Below, piece by piece: positions 1 to 7,851 of a DNA stretch of 20,448 nt. The notes beneath the pieces were generated by a model. That model did not search any database, was not told the origin of the DNA, and saw nothing but the letters and a program-made list of their open reading frames with translations. The stretch lies in contig CAYZVX010000053.1 of assembly GCA_964482055.1 (NCBI GenBank), positions 1-20,448 of the forward strand, read 5' to 3'. The stretch's first letter is position 1, and the number at the start of each line of letters is the position of its first letter. The position numbers and the translations under genes are program-made. Origin of the DNA: G020354085 sp964482055 (GTDB lineage: Bacteria > Pseudomonadota > Gammaproteobacteria > Acidiferrobacterales > Sulfurifustaceae).

Positions 1-242
1 TGTTCGTACCGGATGTTTCGGTTGTCCATGCCCAGGGCACGTGCAGCCGTGGACGCCCCATTCGTGTCGAGTGGCACAAGCACCGCGGGATGATGCGTTT
101 CTATCGCAAGTTTTTCCGGGATCGCTATCGCTTGCCGCTCATGGGGCTGGTCGCAGTCGGCGTATGGATGCACTTTGCGCTGCTGGCGGCGGTTCATTCG
201 GTGCGTCATGTCGGGCGGCTCGCCGGTTTCGCACGCGGGTGA
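1..242 (+). CDS. Glycosyltransferase family 2, C-terminal fragment (rhamnosyltransferase-like)
   Basis: This is the last 79 codons of a gene that begins before the window; the frame runs from base 3 to a TGA at 240-242. The fragment starts FVPDVSVVHAQG and continues with EWHKHRGMMRFYRKFFRDRY. That pattern is typical of the C-terminus of WbbL/RfbF-type GT2 glycosyltransferases, which add a nucleotide-activated sugar, often rhamnose, to a lipid-linked glycan on the cytoplasmic face of the inner membrane. A hydrophobic stretch (LPLMGLVAVGVWMHFALLAAV) near the end probably associates with the membrane. The catalytic domain lies outside the window, so donor and acceptor sugars cannot be judged. 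Its stop overlaps the start of the next gene, which suggests co-transcription in a polysaccharide operon. Confidence 0.75.
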   Translation, partial: FVPDVSVVHAQGTCSRGRPIRVEWHKHRGMMRFYRKFFRDRYRLPLMGLVAVGVWMHFALLAAVHSVRHVGRLAGFARG

Positions 243-1158
243 ACGGCGCGTCGGCGTTCTTGGCGCGACGAGCCTGGTTGGGGCCTGCCTGCTGCCGCAG
301 CTCGCGGTGGCCGGATGGGGGGTCGTGGCCTTCAGCCGCAAGGCGCACCCGGCCGCGAGCAGCGCGATCCGACCGGCAGTCCAATGGCGGCGTCTGGGCG
401 CGGCGAGCAACAGCGGCGCCCAGGCGGACTCAATGGGCGAGGAGGCGATCCCGTATTGGATTTGCCTGGCACCGATCTGGGCGCTGCCAGGTTACTTCGA
501 AATGCTCAAGCAGTTCGGGGCAAGGCGGGTCGTGGCGCTGTCCTCGACCAGTGTTGTCACGAAGGAGAGCTCGCTCGATGCGGCCGAGCGGATGCTGGCG
601 AGCAGGCTGGCCGATGGGGAATTGCGTTTTGCCGAGTGGTCGCGGACAAATGGAATCGAAGCGACGATCCTGCGGTCGACGTTGATTTATGGTTTGGGGC
701 GGGACAAGAACATCAGCGTCATTGCGCGTTTCATTCGCCGCTTCGGGTTTTTTCCGTTGTTGTCCACGGCACAGGGGCTGCGGCAGCCGGTGCACGCGGC
801 AGACGTGGCGGCCGCCTGTGTGGCCGTCCTGCGGCAGCCACATGTGCGGCAAGGCGCGTATGACCTGTCAGGTGGCGAAACGCTGACCTACCGGGACATG
901 GTGGCGCGTGTCTTCGCCGTAATGCACAAGCCGGCGCGCTTCGTGCGCGTGCCGGCGTGGGTTTTTCGCCTCACCGTAGCAAGCCTACGGATGCTGCCGC
1001 AATTCCGCCATTGCTCGCCCGAGATGGCGCGACGCATGAATATTAATCTGGTGTTTAACCATTCTGACGCCGCGCGTGACCTGTCTTTCGCACCAAGACC
1101 CTTCATTTTGAGGCCAGAGGATTTGCCGCCTGGGAAGAGAGGTTACGGCGGGCCCTGA
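208..1158 (+). CDS. NAD-dependent epimerase/dehydratase family (atypical extended SDR) protein
   Basis: A 316-residue Rossmann-fold protein with a dinucleotide-binding glycine motif, GVLGATSLVG, near residues 16-25. A mid-protein SSTSVVTK segment and the IYGLGRDKNIS motif are features of sugar-nucleotide epimerase-like proteins. The canonical catalytic YxxxK is not visible after the SSTS segment; the equivalent stretch has Glu and Trp. It may therefore be a reductase-like or otherwise divergent member. I chose the ATG at 208 because the frame can also open at 175, but the extra residues there do not look like a domain. The start overlaps the GT2 gene by 35 bases with no clear Shine-Dalgarno. 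Lying upstream of WbpL/WbpM-type genes recalls the epimerase-wbpL-wbpM order of Pseudomonas O-antigen loci. The substrate is unknown; a role in nucleotide-sugar modification is inferred. Confidence 0.7.
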   Translation: MSGGSPVSHAGERRVGVLGATSLVGACLLPQLAVAGWGVVAFSRKAHPAASSAIRPAVQWRRLGAASNSGAQADSMGEEAIPYWICLAPIWALPGYFEMLKQFGARRVVALSSTSVVTKESSLDAAERMLASRLADGELRFAEWSRTNGIEATILRSTLIYGLGRDKNISVIARFIRRFGFFPLLSTAQGLRQPVHAADVAAACVAVLRQPHVRQGAYDLSGGETLTYRDMVARVFAVMHKPARFVRVPAWVFRLTVASLRMLPQFRHCSPEMARRMNINLVFNHSDAARDLSFAPRPFILRPEDLPPGKRGYGGP

Positions 1159-1233
1159 CGTTGCCCAGTAAATACCGGCAACCAAGAACAGGTCATGAGA
1201 AAGGCGGCATGGCCGTGGCTGGCTGAGGCGGTG

Positions 1234-1239
1234 TATATT
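1234..1239 (+). promoter_or_regulatory. Possible -10 box for the Uma2 gene
   Basis: The hexamer TATATT lies 33 bases before the ATG at 1273 in an otherwise GC-rich stretch. No good -35 box is visible at the usual distance. If used, transcription would start near 1246, after the alternative upstream ATG at 1195, which supports the start at 1273. Confidence 0.3.
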
Positions 1240-1272
1240 TTCACGACAAGAGCCCTGCTTTCGAGGTGCGCG

Positions 1273-1845
1273 ATGGCTACCCGGAACACTTCCAAGAAAC
1301 ATGCCGTCAAATTTACCTATGAGGACTACTTGCTGTTCCCGGAAGACGGGAGACGGCATGAGCTCATTGGAGGAGAACATTACGTGACCCCCTCCCCAAA
1401 CCGGAAGCATCAGACTATCTTGGCGAATCTTCACAGGATCCTTGGGAATTACGTGCATGAAAGACGGATGGGAGAGCTGTTTTTTGCGCCGTTCGACACG
1501 ATCTTCTCCGATCTCGATGTCGTTCAGCCCGATATGCTGTTCGTCTCCGCCCAGCGCCTCTCCATTGTCACCGACAAGAATATTCAGGGCGCACCCGACC
1601 TTGTCGTCGAGGTTTTGTCCGAAACCACGCGCAGGGCCGACGAAATCACAAAGCGCAAGCTCTACGAGCAATACGGCGTTGGAGAGTACTGGGTCGTTGA
1701 TCCCGAGCTGGAAACCATCAAGATATACCGCGCATCGGACCAGGGGTACGTGCGCGCGGCCGAGTTGTCCCGGGAGACGGGAGCAACACTGACTTCGCCT
1801 CTGTTCCCCGGTTTGAAGCTGCGGCTCGACGAGGTTTTCGAGTAG
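1273..1845 (+). CDS. Uma2-family (DUF820) PD-(D/E)XK nuclease-fold protein
   Basis: A 190-residue protein. It shows the Uma2/DUF820 signature in order: FTYEDYLLFPEDGRRHELIGG at the N-terminus, VQPDMLFVS in the middle (the Asp of the PD motif), then PDLVVEVLSETTR, then KRKLYEQYGVGEYWVVDPE. These match the D, E and K positions of a PD-(D/E)XK nuclease fold. The family is widespread and often multicopy, and its biological role is not established. I chose the ATG at 1273 over one at 1195 because GAGGT lies just upstream and the extra 26 residues are not family-like. The gene sits alone between an epimerase-like gene and the WbpL-type transferase, has no antitoxin-like partner, and is followed by a hairpin. 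It looks like an insertion into the polysaccharide locus. All key residues appear intact. Confidence 0.85.
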   Translation: MATRNTSKKHAVKFTYEDYLLFPEDGRRHELIGGEHYVTPSPNRKHQTILANLHRILGNYVHERRMGELFFAPFDTIFSDLDVVQPDMLFVSAQRLSIVTDKNIQGAPDLVVEVLSETTRRADEITKRKLYEQYGVGEYWVVDPELETIKIYRASDQGYVRAAELSRETGATLTSPLFPGLKLRLDEVFE

Positions 1846-1878
1846 GAAAAGAACTCAAGGGGATCGGTGCCGAGGCAT

Positions 1879-1905
1879 CCCCCTCGCTGGCCCCCATCGA
1901 GGGGG
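1879..1905 (+). terminator. Stem-loop after the Uma2 gene
   Basis: A perfect 8-bp inverted repeat, CCCCCTCG at 1879-1886 and CGAGGGGG at 1898-1905, encloses an 11-base loop. It lies 33 bases after the Uma2 stop. No T-tract follows, so it is not a classic intrinsic terminator. It could stabilise a 3' end or attenuate transcription before the next gene. Confidence 0.35.
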
Positions 1906-2049
1906 TTGAACGGTCTCTGCGCGTCGCGAATGAGGGCAAGTCACGATCGGCGCATTGCGCGCGTCGCCCGGCCGCATGGTCGTCGCTTCAGTGGGGGTCG
2001 TAGTAAAGGGGCAAGACCTTAATTATTGTGTTACCTGAGGCAATTGGCA

Positions 2050-3087
2050 GTGACGATTGCAATGGCGGCCCTCGCCTTTGCGCTTGCCGCGATGTTGACG
2101 CGGTATCTGTGCAGCCCTCGCTCGTTGATCCAAATACCCGATCACCCGAACGAGCGCTCACTGCACGACCGAGTCGTGCCGCGCGCCGGCGGTGTGGCGA
2201 TTCTGGCTGCCGGCACTGTGGCCGTCGGTCTGCCGGCATTCGAAGGCGAATTTCCGGGAGCTCTGGGTTGGATCGGCGGTGCCGCGGGACTGATTGCGGC
2301 GGTGTCGTATTGCGACGACCTTGCGGGGCTCGCCACCGGTATGCGTTTGGTGGTGCATGTCTTGGCCGCCGCTGTGTTGTTGCCTGGCGGTATCGCGCTG
2401 ACACAGGTGACGCTGCCGGGCGCTCCGCTGGTGTTGCCACAGGCACTACTCGTAGGCGTCGCCATCCTGTTCACCGTATGGATGACGAATCTGTACAACT
2501 TCATGGACGGCATGGACGGACTTGCGGGCGGGATGGCGGTCATCGGATTCGCGACGTTCGCGTTGTTTGGCTGGCGTGCGGGCCACGAGAGCTTCGCGGC
2601 CGTGAGCCTGACTATTGCCGCGGCCTCGGCGGGTTTCTTGGTTTTCAATTTTCCGCCGGCGCGAATCTTCATGGGCGATGTCGGGTCATCGACCCTCGGA
2701 TTCCTGGCCGGGGCATTGAGCCTGTGGGGCGCTCGCGAAGGGGTATTTCCGCTTTGGGTTGCGGTGCTGGTGTTTTCCCCTTTCGTTGTCGATGCCACTT
2801 TGACGCTTTTCCGGCGCCTGTTGCGGGGCGAGCGCATCTGGCAGGCCCATCGCACTCACTATTACCAGCGGCTGGTGCGTCTGGGATGGGGGCATCGAAA
2901 GACCGTGTTGTGGGAATACCTGCTCATGCTGGCCTGTGCAGGTTCGGCGCTGTGGGCGGTGGATCTGCCGCCCGTGGGCCAGTGGGCGCTTATCCTGGTC
3001 TGGGCGAGTGTTTACGCCGCGCTGGGGGTCTTTGTGTCGCGGCTTGAACAGGCATCCAAGGCGCATGCCCCGATACCCGGCCCGTAA
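2050..3087 (+). CDS. wbpL: Undecaprenyl-phosphate sugar-1-phosphate transferase, glycosyltransferase family 4 (WecA/WbpL-like)
   Basis: A polytopic membrane enzyme of the MraY/WecA superfamily, about 345 residues. Visible motifs are HDRVVPRAGG near the N-terminus, the paired aspartates in SYCDDLAGL (about residue 89), NLYNFMDGMDGLAGG (about 147-161), FNFPPARIFMGDVGSS (about 199-214) and a C-terminal HRTHYYQRL. These belong to enzymes that transfer an N-acetylhexosamine-1-phosphate from a UDP-sugar to undecaprenyl phosphate and so start O-antigen synthesis. No ATG fits the beginning. The frame opens at a TTG at 2026, but TGAGG at 2036-2040 lies at good spacing before a GTG at 2050, which I prefer. 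The next gene encodes a WbpM-type protein, the usual neighbour of WbpL. WbpL rather than WecA is inferred from that context, and the donor sugar (FucNAc, QuiNAc or GlcNAc) is not determined. Confidence 0.85.
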   Translation: MTIAMAALAFALAAMLTRYLCSPRSLIQIPDHPNERSLHDRVVPRAGGVAILAAGTVAVGLPAFEGEFPGALGWIGGAAGLIAAVSYCDDLAGLATGMRLVVHVLAAAVLLPGGIALTQVTLPGAPLVLPQALLVGVAILFTVWMTNLYNFMDGMDGLAGGMAVIGFATFALFGWRAGHESFAAVSLTIAAASAGFLVFNFPPARIFMGDVGSSTLGFLAGALSLWGAREGVFPLWVAVLVFSPFVVDATLTLFRRLLRGERIWQAHRTHYYQRLVRLGWGHRKTVLWEYLLMLACAGSALWAVDLPPVGQWALILVWASVYAALGVFVSRLEQASKAHAPIPGP

Positions 3088-3101
3088 ACCGTGAATAAAG
3101 G

Positions 3102-3110
3102 TGCTATTAT
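3102..3110 (+). promoter_or_regulatory. Extended -10 promoter candidate upstream of the WbpM-type gene
   Basis: TGC followed by TATTAT (3105-3110) forms an extended -10 element in the 74-base gap after the WbpL-type gene. No convincing -35 is seen at 17 bases, which extended -10 promoters tolerate. The predicted start near 3117 gives a leader of about 45 bases. It would allow the wbpM-ugd-galU block to be expressed apart from the upstream genes. Confidence 0.4.
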
Positions 3111-3161
3111 TCGCGCCGAACGGAGCCGGGGTCTTTCCTTCCTCACAGGGATCCGAACGTA

Positions 3162-5078
3162 ATGACGCTCGCCAACATGCTGCGAAACCGCTGGGCGGCC
3201 CTCGCGCATGACGCTTTAATGATCCCGGCCGCGTGGCTCGGCGCTTATTGGCTGCGGTTCAATCTCGAGGTCGTGCCAGCCGAATTCCTCGAGCGCGGCC
3301 TGGCGGTGCTTCCGCTGGTGATCGCTATCCAGGCGGCCACCTTCTGGCGCTTCGGGCTGTATCGCGGTGTCTGGCGCTTCGCGTCGTTGCCGGACTTGTT
3401 GCGCATCGCGCAGGCCGTCGTGGTCGGCGCGGCGCTATCGGCTGCGGCGATACTGGCGATGCGCGGGATGGAGGGGGTGCCGCGCGCGGTGTTTCCCTTG
3501 CATGCGCTCTTGCTGATCGGGTTGCTGGGCGGACCGCGATTCGTGTACCGCTGGCTCAAGGACCGCGGCGCCTACCATCCCGTTAGTCAGAACGCCTTGA
3601 TCGTCGGGGCCGGCAAGGCCGGGGAGATGCTGGTCCGTGACCTGTTGCGTGACAGCACAGTGCAGTTCCGGCCGGTCGCATTCGTGGACGACGATGCAAA
3701 GAAAACCGGCCGCGACATCCACGGGATACGCGTCGTTGGAACCTGCGACCAGATACCGAGCGTGGTCTCGCGCCTTCGAATCGATTTGATCCTGCTGGCG
3801 CTGCCCTCGGCAAACAGCGCGCAGATCCGGCGCATCGTTGAAATCTGCGAGCGCAGCGGCGTGCCGTTCCGCACCCTTCCGCGCATGCAGGATCTGGTTA
3901 GCGGACAGGTGAGCTTCAAGTCGATGCGCAACGTCGAGATCGAAGACCTCCTGGGCCGCGACAAGGTTACGCTCGACTGGGACGCAATACAGGCCGGCGT
4001 GAGCGGCAAATCCATCATGGTGACGGGGGGCGGCGGGTCGATCGGCACGGAGTTGTGCCGCCAGATTGCGCAGCTGAGCCCATCAAGGCTCATTGTGTTT
4101 GAGCAGAGCGAGCACAACCTCTACGAGATTGACCGTGAGTTGCGCGGCAAGTTTACCGACCTCGCCTTAACCGCGGTATTGGGTGATGTGACCGACGCGG
4201 TGGCGGTCAATCGCACGTTGGACACCTATCATCCGCAGGTGATCTTCCATGCCGCCGCTTACAAGCATGTGCCGTTGCTCGAGGACCAGGTGCGGGCCGC
4301 GACCATCAACAACGTCCTTGGCACGCATGTCGTGGCGGCAGCCGCCGCGCGGCACGGCTGCGAATGTTTCGTGCTAATCTCAAGCGACAAGGCCGTCAAT
4401 CCGGCCAATGTCATGGGTATGACCAAGCGCGTAGCGGAGGCGGTGTGTCAGGGATTGAGCGGACAGTCCAAGACGCGCTTTCTCACCGTGCGGTTCGGCA
4501 ACGTGCTCGGTTCAGCGGGCAGCGTGATACCGCTGTTCCAGGAGCAGATCGCGGCCGGGGGACCGGTTACCGTGACGCACCCGGAAATCACCCGCTACTT
4601 CCTGACCATCCCGGAGGCGTGCCAGCTGATCCTGCAGGCGAGCGCCATCGGTGCGGGCGGCGAGATCTTCGTGCTCGACATGGGCAAGCCCATCAAGATC
4701 TCGTACCTGGCCGAGCAGCTCATCCTGCTGTCGGGCAAGAGGCCGGGGGAGGACATCGAGATCGTCTATACTGGATTGCGTCCCGGCGAGAAGCTTTATG
4801 AGGAGCTGTTTCACGATCGGGAGCAGCTTGACCAGACGCGGCATCGAAAAATTCTTCTCGCGCATCCTCGGCGGCTCGACCGGGAGGAAGTGGAGCAGGG
4901 GTTGGGCGAGCTGCGCGCCGCCTGCGAGCGGGGCGATGAGGCGACAATCCGCGCCGTGCTCTGGCACCTGGTGCCGGAACATACGGCGCGCCGCCTGGAG
5001 GTCGTCTCCGACGAGCGCGTCGGGGCGCCGGGCGCAAGACGCGCGCGCCAAGAATCAAAGCCAACCGTGGGAGTGTAG
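3162..5078 (+). CDS. wbpM: Membrane-anchored nucleotide-sugar 4,6-dehydratase (WbpM/FlaA1-like polysaccharide biosynthesis protein)
   Basis: A 638-residue protein with the two-part WbpM layout. The first about 130 residues are hydrophobic, with roughly four membrane helices. A first Rossmann-like domain opens with NALIVGAGKAGEM near 144. The catalytic SDR domain has VTGGGGSIG at about 287-295, HAAAYKHVPLLE at about 363-374, SSDKAVNP at 407-414 and VMGMTKR at 417-423. In this family a Met replaces the SDR catalytic Tyr (MxxxK), and M418/K422 fit that. Members convert UDP-GlcNAc to a 4-keto-6-deoxy sugar used for QuiNAc, FucNAc or bacillosamine in O-antigen. The ATG at 3162 has CAGGG at 3146-3150. 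Ugd follows after 6 bases, so the two are probably co-transcribed. Length and motifs look complete. Confidence 0.92.
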   Translation: MTLANMLRNRWAALAHDALMIPAAWLGAYWLRFNLEVVPAEFLERGLAVLPLVIAIQAATFWRFGLYRGVWRFASLPDLLRIAQAVVVGAALSAAAILAMRGMEGVPRAVFPLHALLLIGLLGGPRFVYRWLKDRGAYHPVSQNALIVGAGKAGEMLVRDLLRDSTVQFRPVAFVDDDAKKTGRDIHGIRVVGTCDQIPSVVSRLRIDLILLALPSANSAQIRRIVEICERSGVPFRTLPRMQDLVSGQVSFKSMRNVEIEDLLGRDKVTLDWDAIQAGVSGKSIMVTGGGGSIGTELCRQIAQLSPSRLIVFEQSEHNLYEIDRELRGKFTDLALTAVLGDVTDAVAVNRTLDTYHPQVIFHAAAYKHVPLLEDQVRAATINNVLGTHVVAAAAARHGCECFVLISSDKAVNPANVMGMTKRVAEAVCQGLSGQSKTRFLTVRFGNVLGSAGSVIPLFQEQIAAGGPVTVTHPEITRYFLTIPEACQLILQASAIGAGGEIFVLDMGKPIKISYLAEQLILLSGKRPGEDIEIVYTGLRPGEKLYEELFHDREQLDQTRHRKILLAHPRRLDREEVEQGLGELRAACERGDEATIRAVLWHLVPEHTARRLEVVSDERVGAPGARRARQESKPTVGV

Positions 5079-5084
5079 TCAGTA

Positions 5085-6416
5085 ATGAAGATCACCGTTG
5101 TGGGCACCGGCTATGTCGGGCTGGTGACCGGTGCCTGTTTTGCGGAAATGGGGAACGAGGTCACGTGCGTCGATGTCGATGAGCGCAAGATCCAGGGACT
5201 CAGGAACGGGGTGTTGCCCATTTACGAGCCGGGGCTCGATGGAGTGGTCACGCGCAACCAAAAGGAAGGTCGGCTACAGTTCGTTACCTCGCTCAACGAT
5301 CCCTTAGCCGAATCGTCCGTTTATTTCATCGCGGTCGGCACCCCGCCCGGGGAGGACGGTTCGGCCGATCTGCAATACGTGCTGGCCGTGGCGCGCGACA
5401 TCGGGCGGCGCATCGACAAGTACGCGGTCGTCGTCGACAAGTCCACCGTGCCGGTCGGCACGGCCGACAAGGTCAAGGCGGCGATACGCCATGAGCTCAA
5501 GGCGCGCAAGGTCGACGTGCCGTTCGACGTCGTGAGCAACCCGGAGTTTCTAAAAGAAGGCGCGGCGGTCGAGGATTTCATGAAGCCCGACCGCGTCATC
5601 GTCGGCACCGACAGCGAGCAGGCGCGCGCGATCATGCTCGAGCTCTACGCGCCGTTCATGCGCACCCACGAGCGCGTGCTGTTCATGGGCGTGAAAGAGG
5701 CGGAAATGACCAAGTACGCCGCCAACTGCATGCTCGCCACCAAGATCTCGTTCATGAACGAGATGGCCAATCTGTGCGACCGCCTGGGCGTGGACGTCGA
5801 GGCCGTGCGCAAGGGTATCGGCTCGGACTCGCGCATCGGCTATTCCTTCATCTACCCGGGCGCCGGCTATGGTGGGTCCTGCTTCCCGAAGGACGTCAAG
5901 GCGCTGATCCACATGGCGCACGCGCACGATTTCGAGCCCAAGGTGTTGCTCGCCGTGGAAGGGCGGAACGAAGCACAGAAGCGCGTGCTTTTCGAGAAGA
6001 TCATGGCGCGTTTTGGCAAGGACCTGTCGAACCGGACGTTCGGCCTCTGGGGTCTGGCGTTCAAGCCTGGCACCGACGACATGCGCGAGGCGCCCTCCGT
6101 GGTGCTGCTCCATGCGCTGATCGGTGCGGGCGCGAGGGTGCAGGCCTACGACCCGGTGGCCATGCCAACCGCCCGCCGGGAGTTGCCGGAAAGCTGGTTC
6201 CGCGACGGCAAGCTCTCGCTCGTCGAGGGTCAGTACGATGCCCTGAAGGGCGTCGATGCGATGGTGCTGGTCACGGAGTGGAAGCCGTTTCGCCACCCGG
6301 ATTTTGCGCGCATCAAACAGCTCATGCGGCAGGCCATCATCTTTGACGGTCGCAACCAGTACGAACCGCACCAGCTGCGCGAGCTCGGCTTCGAGTATCA
6401 GGGCATCGGCCGTTAG
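5085..6416 (+). CDS. ugd: UDP-glucose 6-dehydrogenase
   Basis: A 443-residue cytoplasmic NAD-dependent dehydrogenase that oxidises UDP-glucose to UDP-glucuronate in two steps. The N-terminal NAD motif is VVGTGYVGLVTG (5-16). DKSTVPVGT lies near 118, SNPEFLKEGAAVEDF near 151, and the catalytic loop GYGGSCFPKDV carries the active-site Cys at 266. The C-terminal domain includes WGLAFKPGTDDMREAPS, typical of the UDP-binding part. The length is usual for the family. It begins 6 bases after the WbpM-type gene and ends 14 bases before galU, which makes its substrate, so the pair forms a UDP-glucuronate supply module for surface polysaccharide. No frameshift or missing catalytic residue was seen. Confidence 0.97.
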   Translation: MKITVVGTGYVGLVTGACFAEMGNEVTCVDVDERKIQGLRNGVLPIYEPGLDGVVTRNQKEGRLQFVTSLNDPLAESSVYFIAVGTPPGEDGSADLQYVLAVARDIGRRIDKYAVVVDKSTVPVGTADKVKAAIRHELKARKVDVPFDVVSNPEFLKEGAAVEDFMKPDRVIVGTDSEQARAIMLELYAPFMRTHERVLFMGVKEAEMTKYAANCMLATKISFMNEMANLCDRLGVDVEAVRKGIGSDSRIGYSFIYPGAGYGGSCFPKDVKALIHMAHAHDFEPKVLLAVEGRNEAQKRVLFEKIMARFGKDLSNRTFGLWGLAFKPGTDDMREAPSVVLLHALIGAGARVQAYDPVAMPTARRELPESWFRDGKLSLVEGQYDALKGVDAMVLVTEWKPFRHPDFARIKQLMRQAIIFDGRNQYEPHQLRELGFEYQGIGR

Positions 6417-6430
6417 CGCGGGACCAATCC

Positions 6431-7306
6431 ATGACCATGAAACGCGTAACCAAAGCGGTTTTCCCGGTGGCCGGACTCGGCACCCGGTTCCTGCCGGCCA
6501 CCAAGGCCAACCCGAAAGAGATGCTGCCGATCGTCGACAAGCCGCTCATCCAATATGCGGCCGAGGAGGCGATCGCCGCTGGCATCGATGAGCTCATTTT
6601 CGTCACCGGCCGCAACAAGCGCTCGATCGAGGATCACTTCGACAAGGCCTACGAGCTCGAGACCGAGCTGGCCGCCAAGGGCAAGAACGGCCTGCTCGAG
6701 CTCGTGCACAACGTCCTGCCCAACAACGTCTCGTGCGTATACATCCGCCAGTCGGAGCCGCTGGGGCTCGGGCACGCGGTGTTGTGCGCCAAACAGGTGG
6801 TCGGGCCGGACCCGTTCGCCGTGATCCTTGCCGACGACCTGATCAGCGCCCAACCGAGCGTGCTGCAGCAGATGGTGGAGCTCTACGATCACTACAGCTG
6901 TTCGGTCATTGGCGTGCAGAACGTGCCCCGCGAGGACACGCGCAGCTACGGCATCGTCAAGGGCAACCCGGTGGGCGAGCGCCTGTACAAGATGGACGCG
7001 ATCGTCGAGAAACCGGCCCCGGCTGAGGCGCCATCGACGATGGCGGTGGTCGGCCGCTACATCCTGACACCGCGGATCTTCCCGCTCCTCGAGAAAGTCG
7101 AGCGCGGCGCCGGTGGCGAGATCCAGCTCACCGATGGCATCGCCGCGCTGCTGCGCTACGAGGCCATCTACGCCTACGAGTTCCTCGGCAAGCGTTACGA
7201 TTGCGGCAACAAGCTCGGCTATCTCGAGGCGACCGTGGAGTACGCCTTGGCCCATCCGGAATTGAACTCCGAGTTTCGCTCCTATCTGAAGTCACTCAAG
7301 ATCTAG
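6431..7306 (+). CDS. galU: UTP-glucose-1-phosphate uridylyltransferase
   Basis: A 291-residue enzyme that makes UDP-glucose and pyrophosphate from UTP and glucose-1-phosphate. The nucleotide-binding signature VAGLGTRFLPATKANPKEML starts at residue 13. The LPIVDKPLIQYA segment follows, with its conserved Lys. VILADDLI holds the metal-binding Asp, and EKPAPAEAPS and GGEIQLTDGI are also family-typical. Two ATG codons, 6431 and 6437, are possible starts; I list the first because a weak GGGA lies 8 bases before it. Starting at the second would remove two residues only. The gene follows ugd by 14 bases and ends the polysaccharide block, with an intrinsic terminator 19 bases after its stop. Confidence 0.97.
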   Translation: MTMKRVTKAVFPVAGLGTRFLPATKANPKEMLPIVDKPLIQYAAEEAIAAGIDELIFVTGRNKRSIEDHFDKAYELETELAAKGKNGLLELVHNVLPNNVSCVYIRQSEPLGLGHAVLCAKQVVGPDPFAVILADDLISAQPSVLQQMVELYDHYSCSVIGVQNVPREDTRSYGIVKGNPVGERLYKMDAIVEKPAPAEAPSTMAVVGRYILTPRIFPLLEKVERGAGGEIQLTDGIAALLRYEAIYAYEFLGKRYDCGNKLGYLEATVEYALAHPELNSEFRSYLKSLKI

Positions 7307-7325
7307 ACATCGGCAGTGCAAATGC

Positions 7326-7366
7326 AGGGGCGCCCCCGGTATGCGCGACGGGGTGCCCTTTTTTTT
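7326..7366 (+). terminator. Rho-independent terminator after galU
   Basis: GGGCGCCCC (7328-7336) pairs with GGGGTGCCC (7350-7358), 9 bp with one G-T wobble, around a 13-base loop, and is followed at once by eight T residues (7359-7366). This is a textbook intrinsic terminator. It separates the polysaccharide block from the dsrE-like operon. Confidence 0.92.
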
Positions 7367-7405
7367 GCGCCGCGTTCTCTGCATGGTGTTGCGCGGAGCC
7401 CACGA

Positions 7406-7411
7406 TATAAT
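7406..7411 (+). promoter_or_regulatory. Promoter -10 box (TATAAT) for the dsrE-hpt-mtiP operon
   Basis: A perfect consensus TATAAT lies 40 bases after the galU terminator and 54 bases before the dsrE-like ATG. The region 17 bases upstream does not match TTGACA well, so the promoter may rely on its -10 or on an activator. The predicted transcript start is near 7418. Confidence 0.6.
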
Positions 7412-7464
7412 GCCGCCAGCCGTGTTGGGCCAACGCGGAACGAACAACAGCAGGAGGAGAGAGA

Positions 7465-7833
7465 ATGGCCGATAAGCTGATGATCGTGATGGTCAATACC
7501 GATCCGAGCAATCCGCCGGAGCTCGGCGCGCCGTTCTTCCAGGCGACGGTGGCGGCGGCGATGGAATACGACGTCGAGGTGATCCTCACGGCGCGCGCCG
7601 GGGAGCTCGCGATCAAGGGTGTGGCGGAGAAGCTGAAAGTCCAGGAAGGCAGCCCCAAGACGGTTTACGATTTCATCAAGGACGCCCACGAGGCCGGGGT
7701 CAAGTTCAAGGTCTGCACGCCCACGCTGGAGTTATGGGGCAACGAGCTGATCCCCGAAGTCGAGGAGACTGTCGGCGGTGCCTACCTCATCAGCAAGGCC
7801 ATGGACGACGATGTCGTCACCTTCACCTACTAA
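7465..7833 (+). CDS. DsrE/DsrF-like family protein
   Basis: A 122-residue soluble protein. The N-terminal strand KLMIVMVNTDPSNP is followed by an alternating alpha/beta pattern typical of the small DsrE fold. It has a single Cys, Cys84 in FKVCTPTLELWG, placed as in DsrE/TusD-type proteins where a cysteine relays sulfur. Family members act in sulfur transfer (TusBCD, DsrEFH), but many stand-alone members have no known role. The start is clear: AGGAGG (7452-7457) precedes ATG 7465. It is the first gene after a consensus -10, and hpt starts 18 bases after its stop. No dsrF or dsrH partner is present, so a DsrEFH complex is unlikely here. A sulfur-related role is inferred only from the fold and the Cys. 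Confidence 0.75.
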   Translation: MADKLMIVMVNTDPSNPPELGAPFFQATVAAAMEYDVEVILTARAGELAIKGVAEKLKVQEGSPKTVYDFIKDAHEAGVKFKVCTPTLELWGNELIPEVEETVGGAYLISKAMDDDVVTFTY

Positions 7834-7851
7834 GACCCGGCCGCAGACCTC

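Noticed and set aside
1273..1845. Uma2 gene as half of a toxin-antitoxin pair or defence island
   Set aside because: No small partner gene or other defence gene is adjacent; the neighbours are polysaccharide enzymes.
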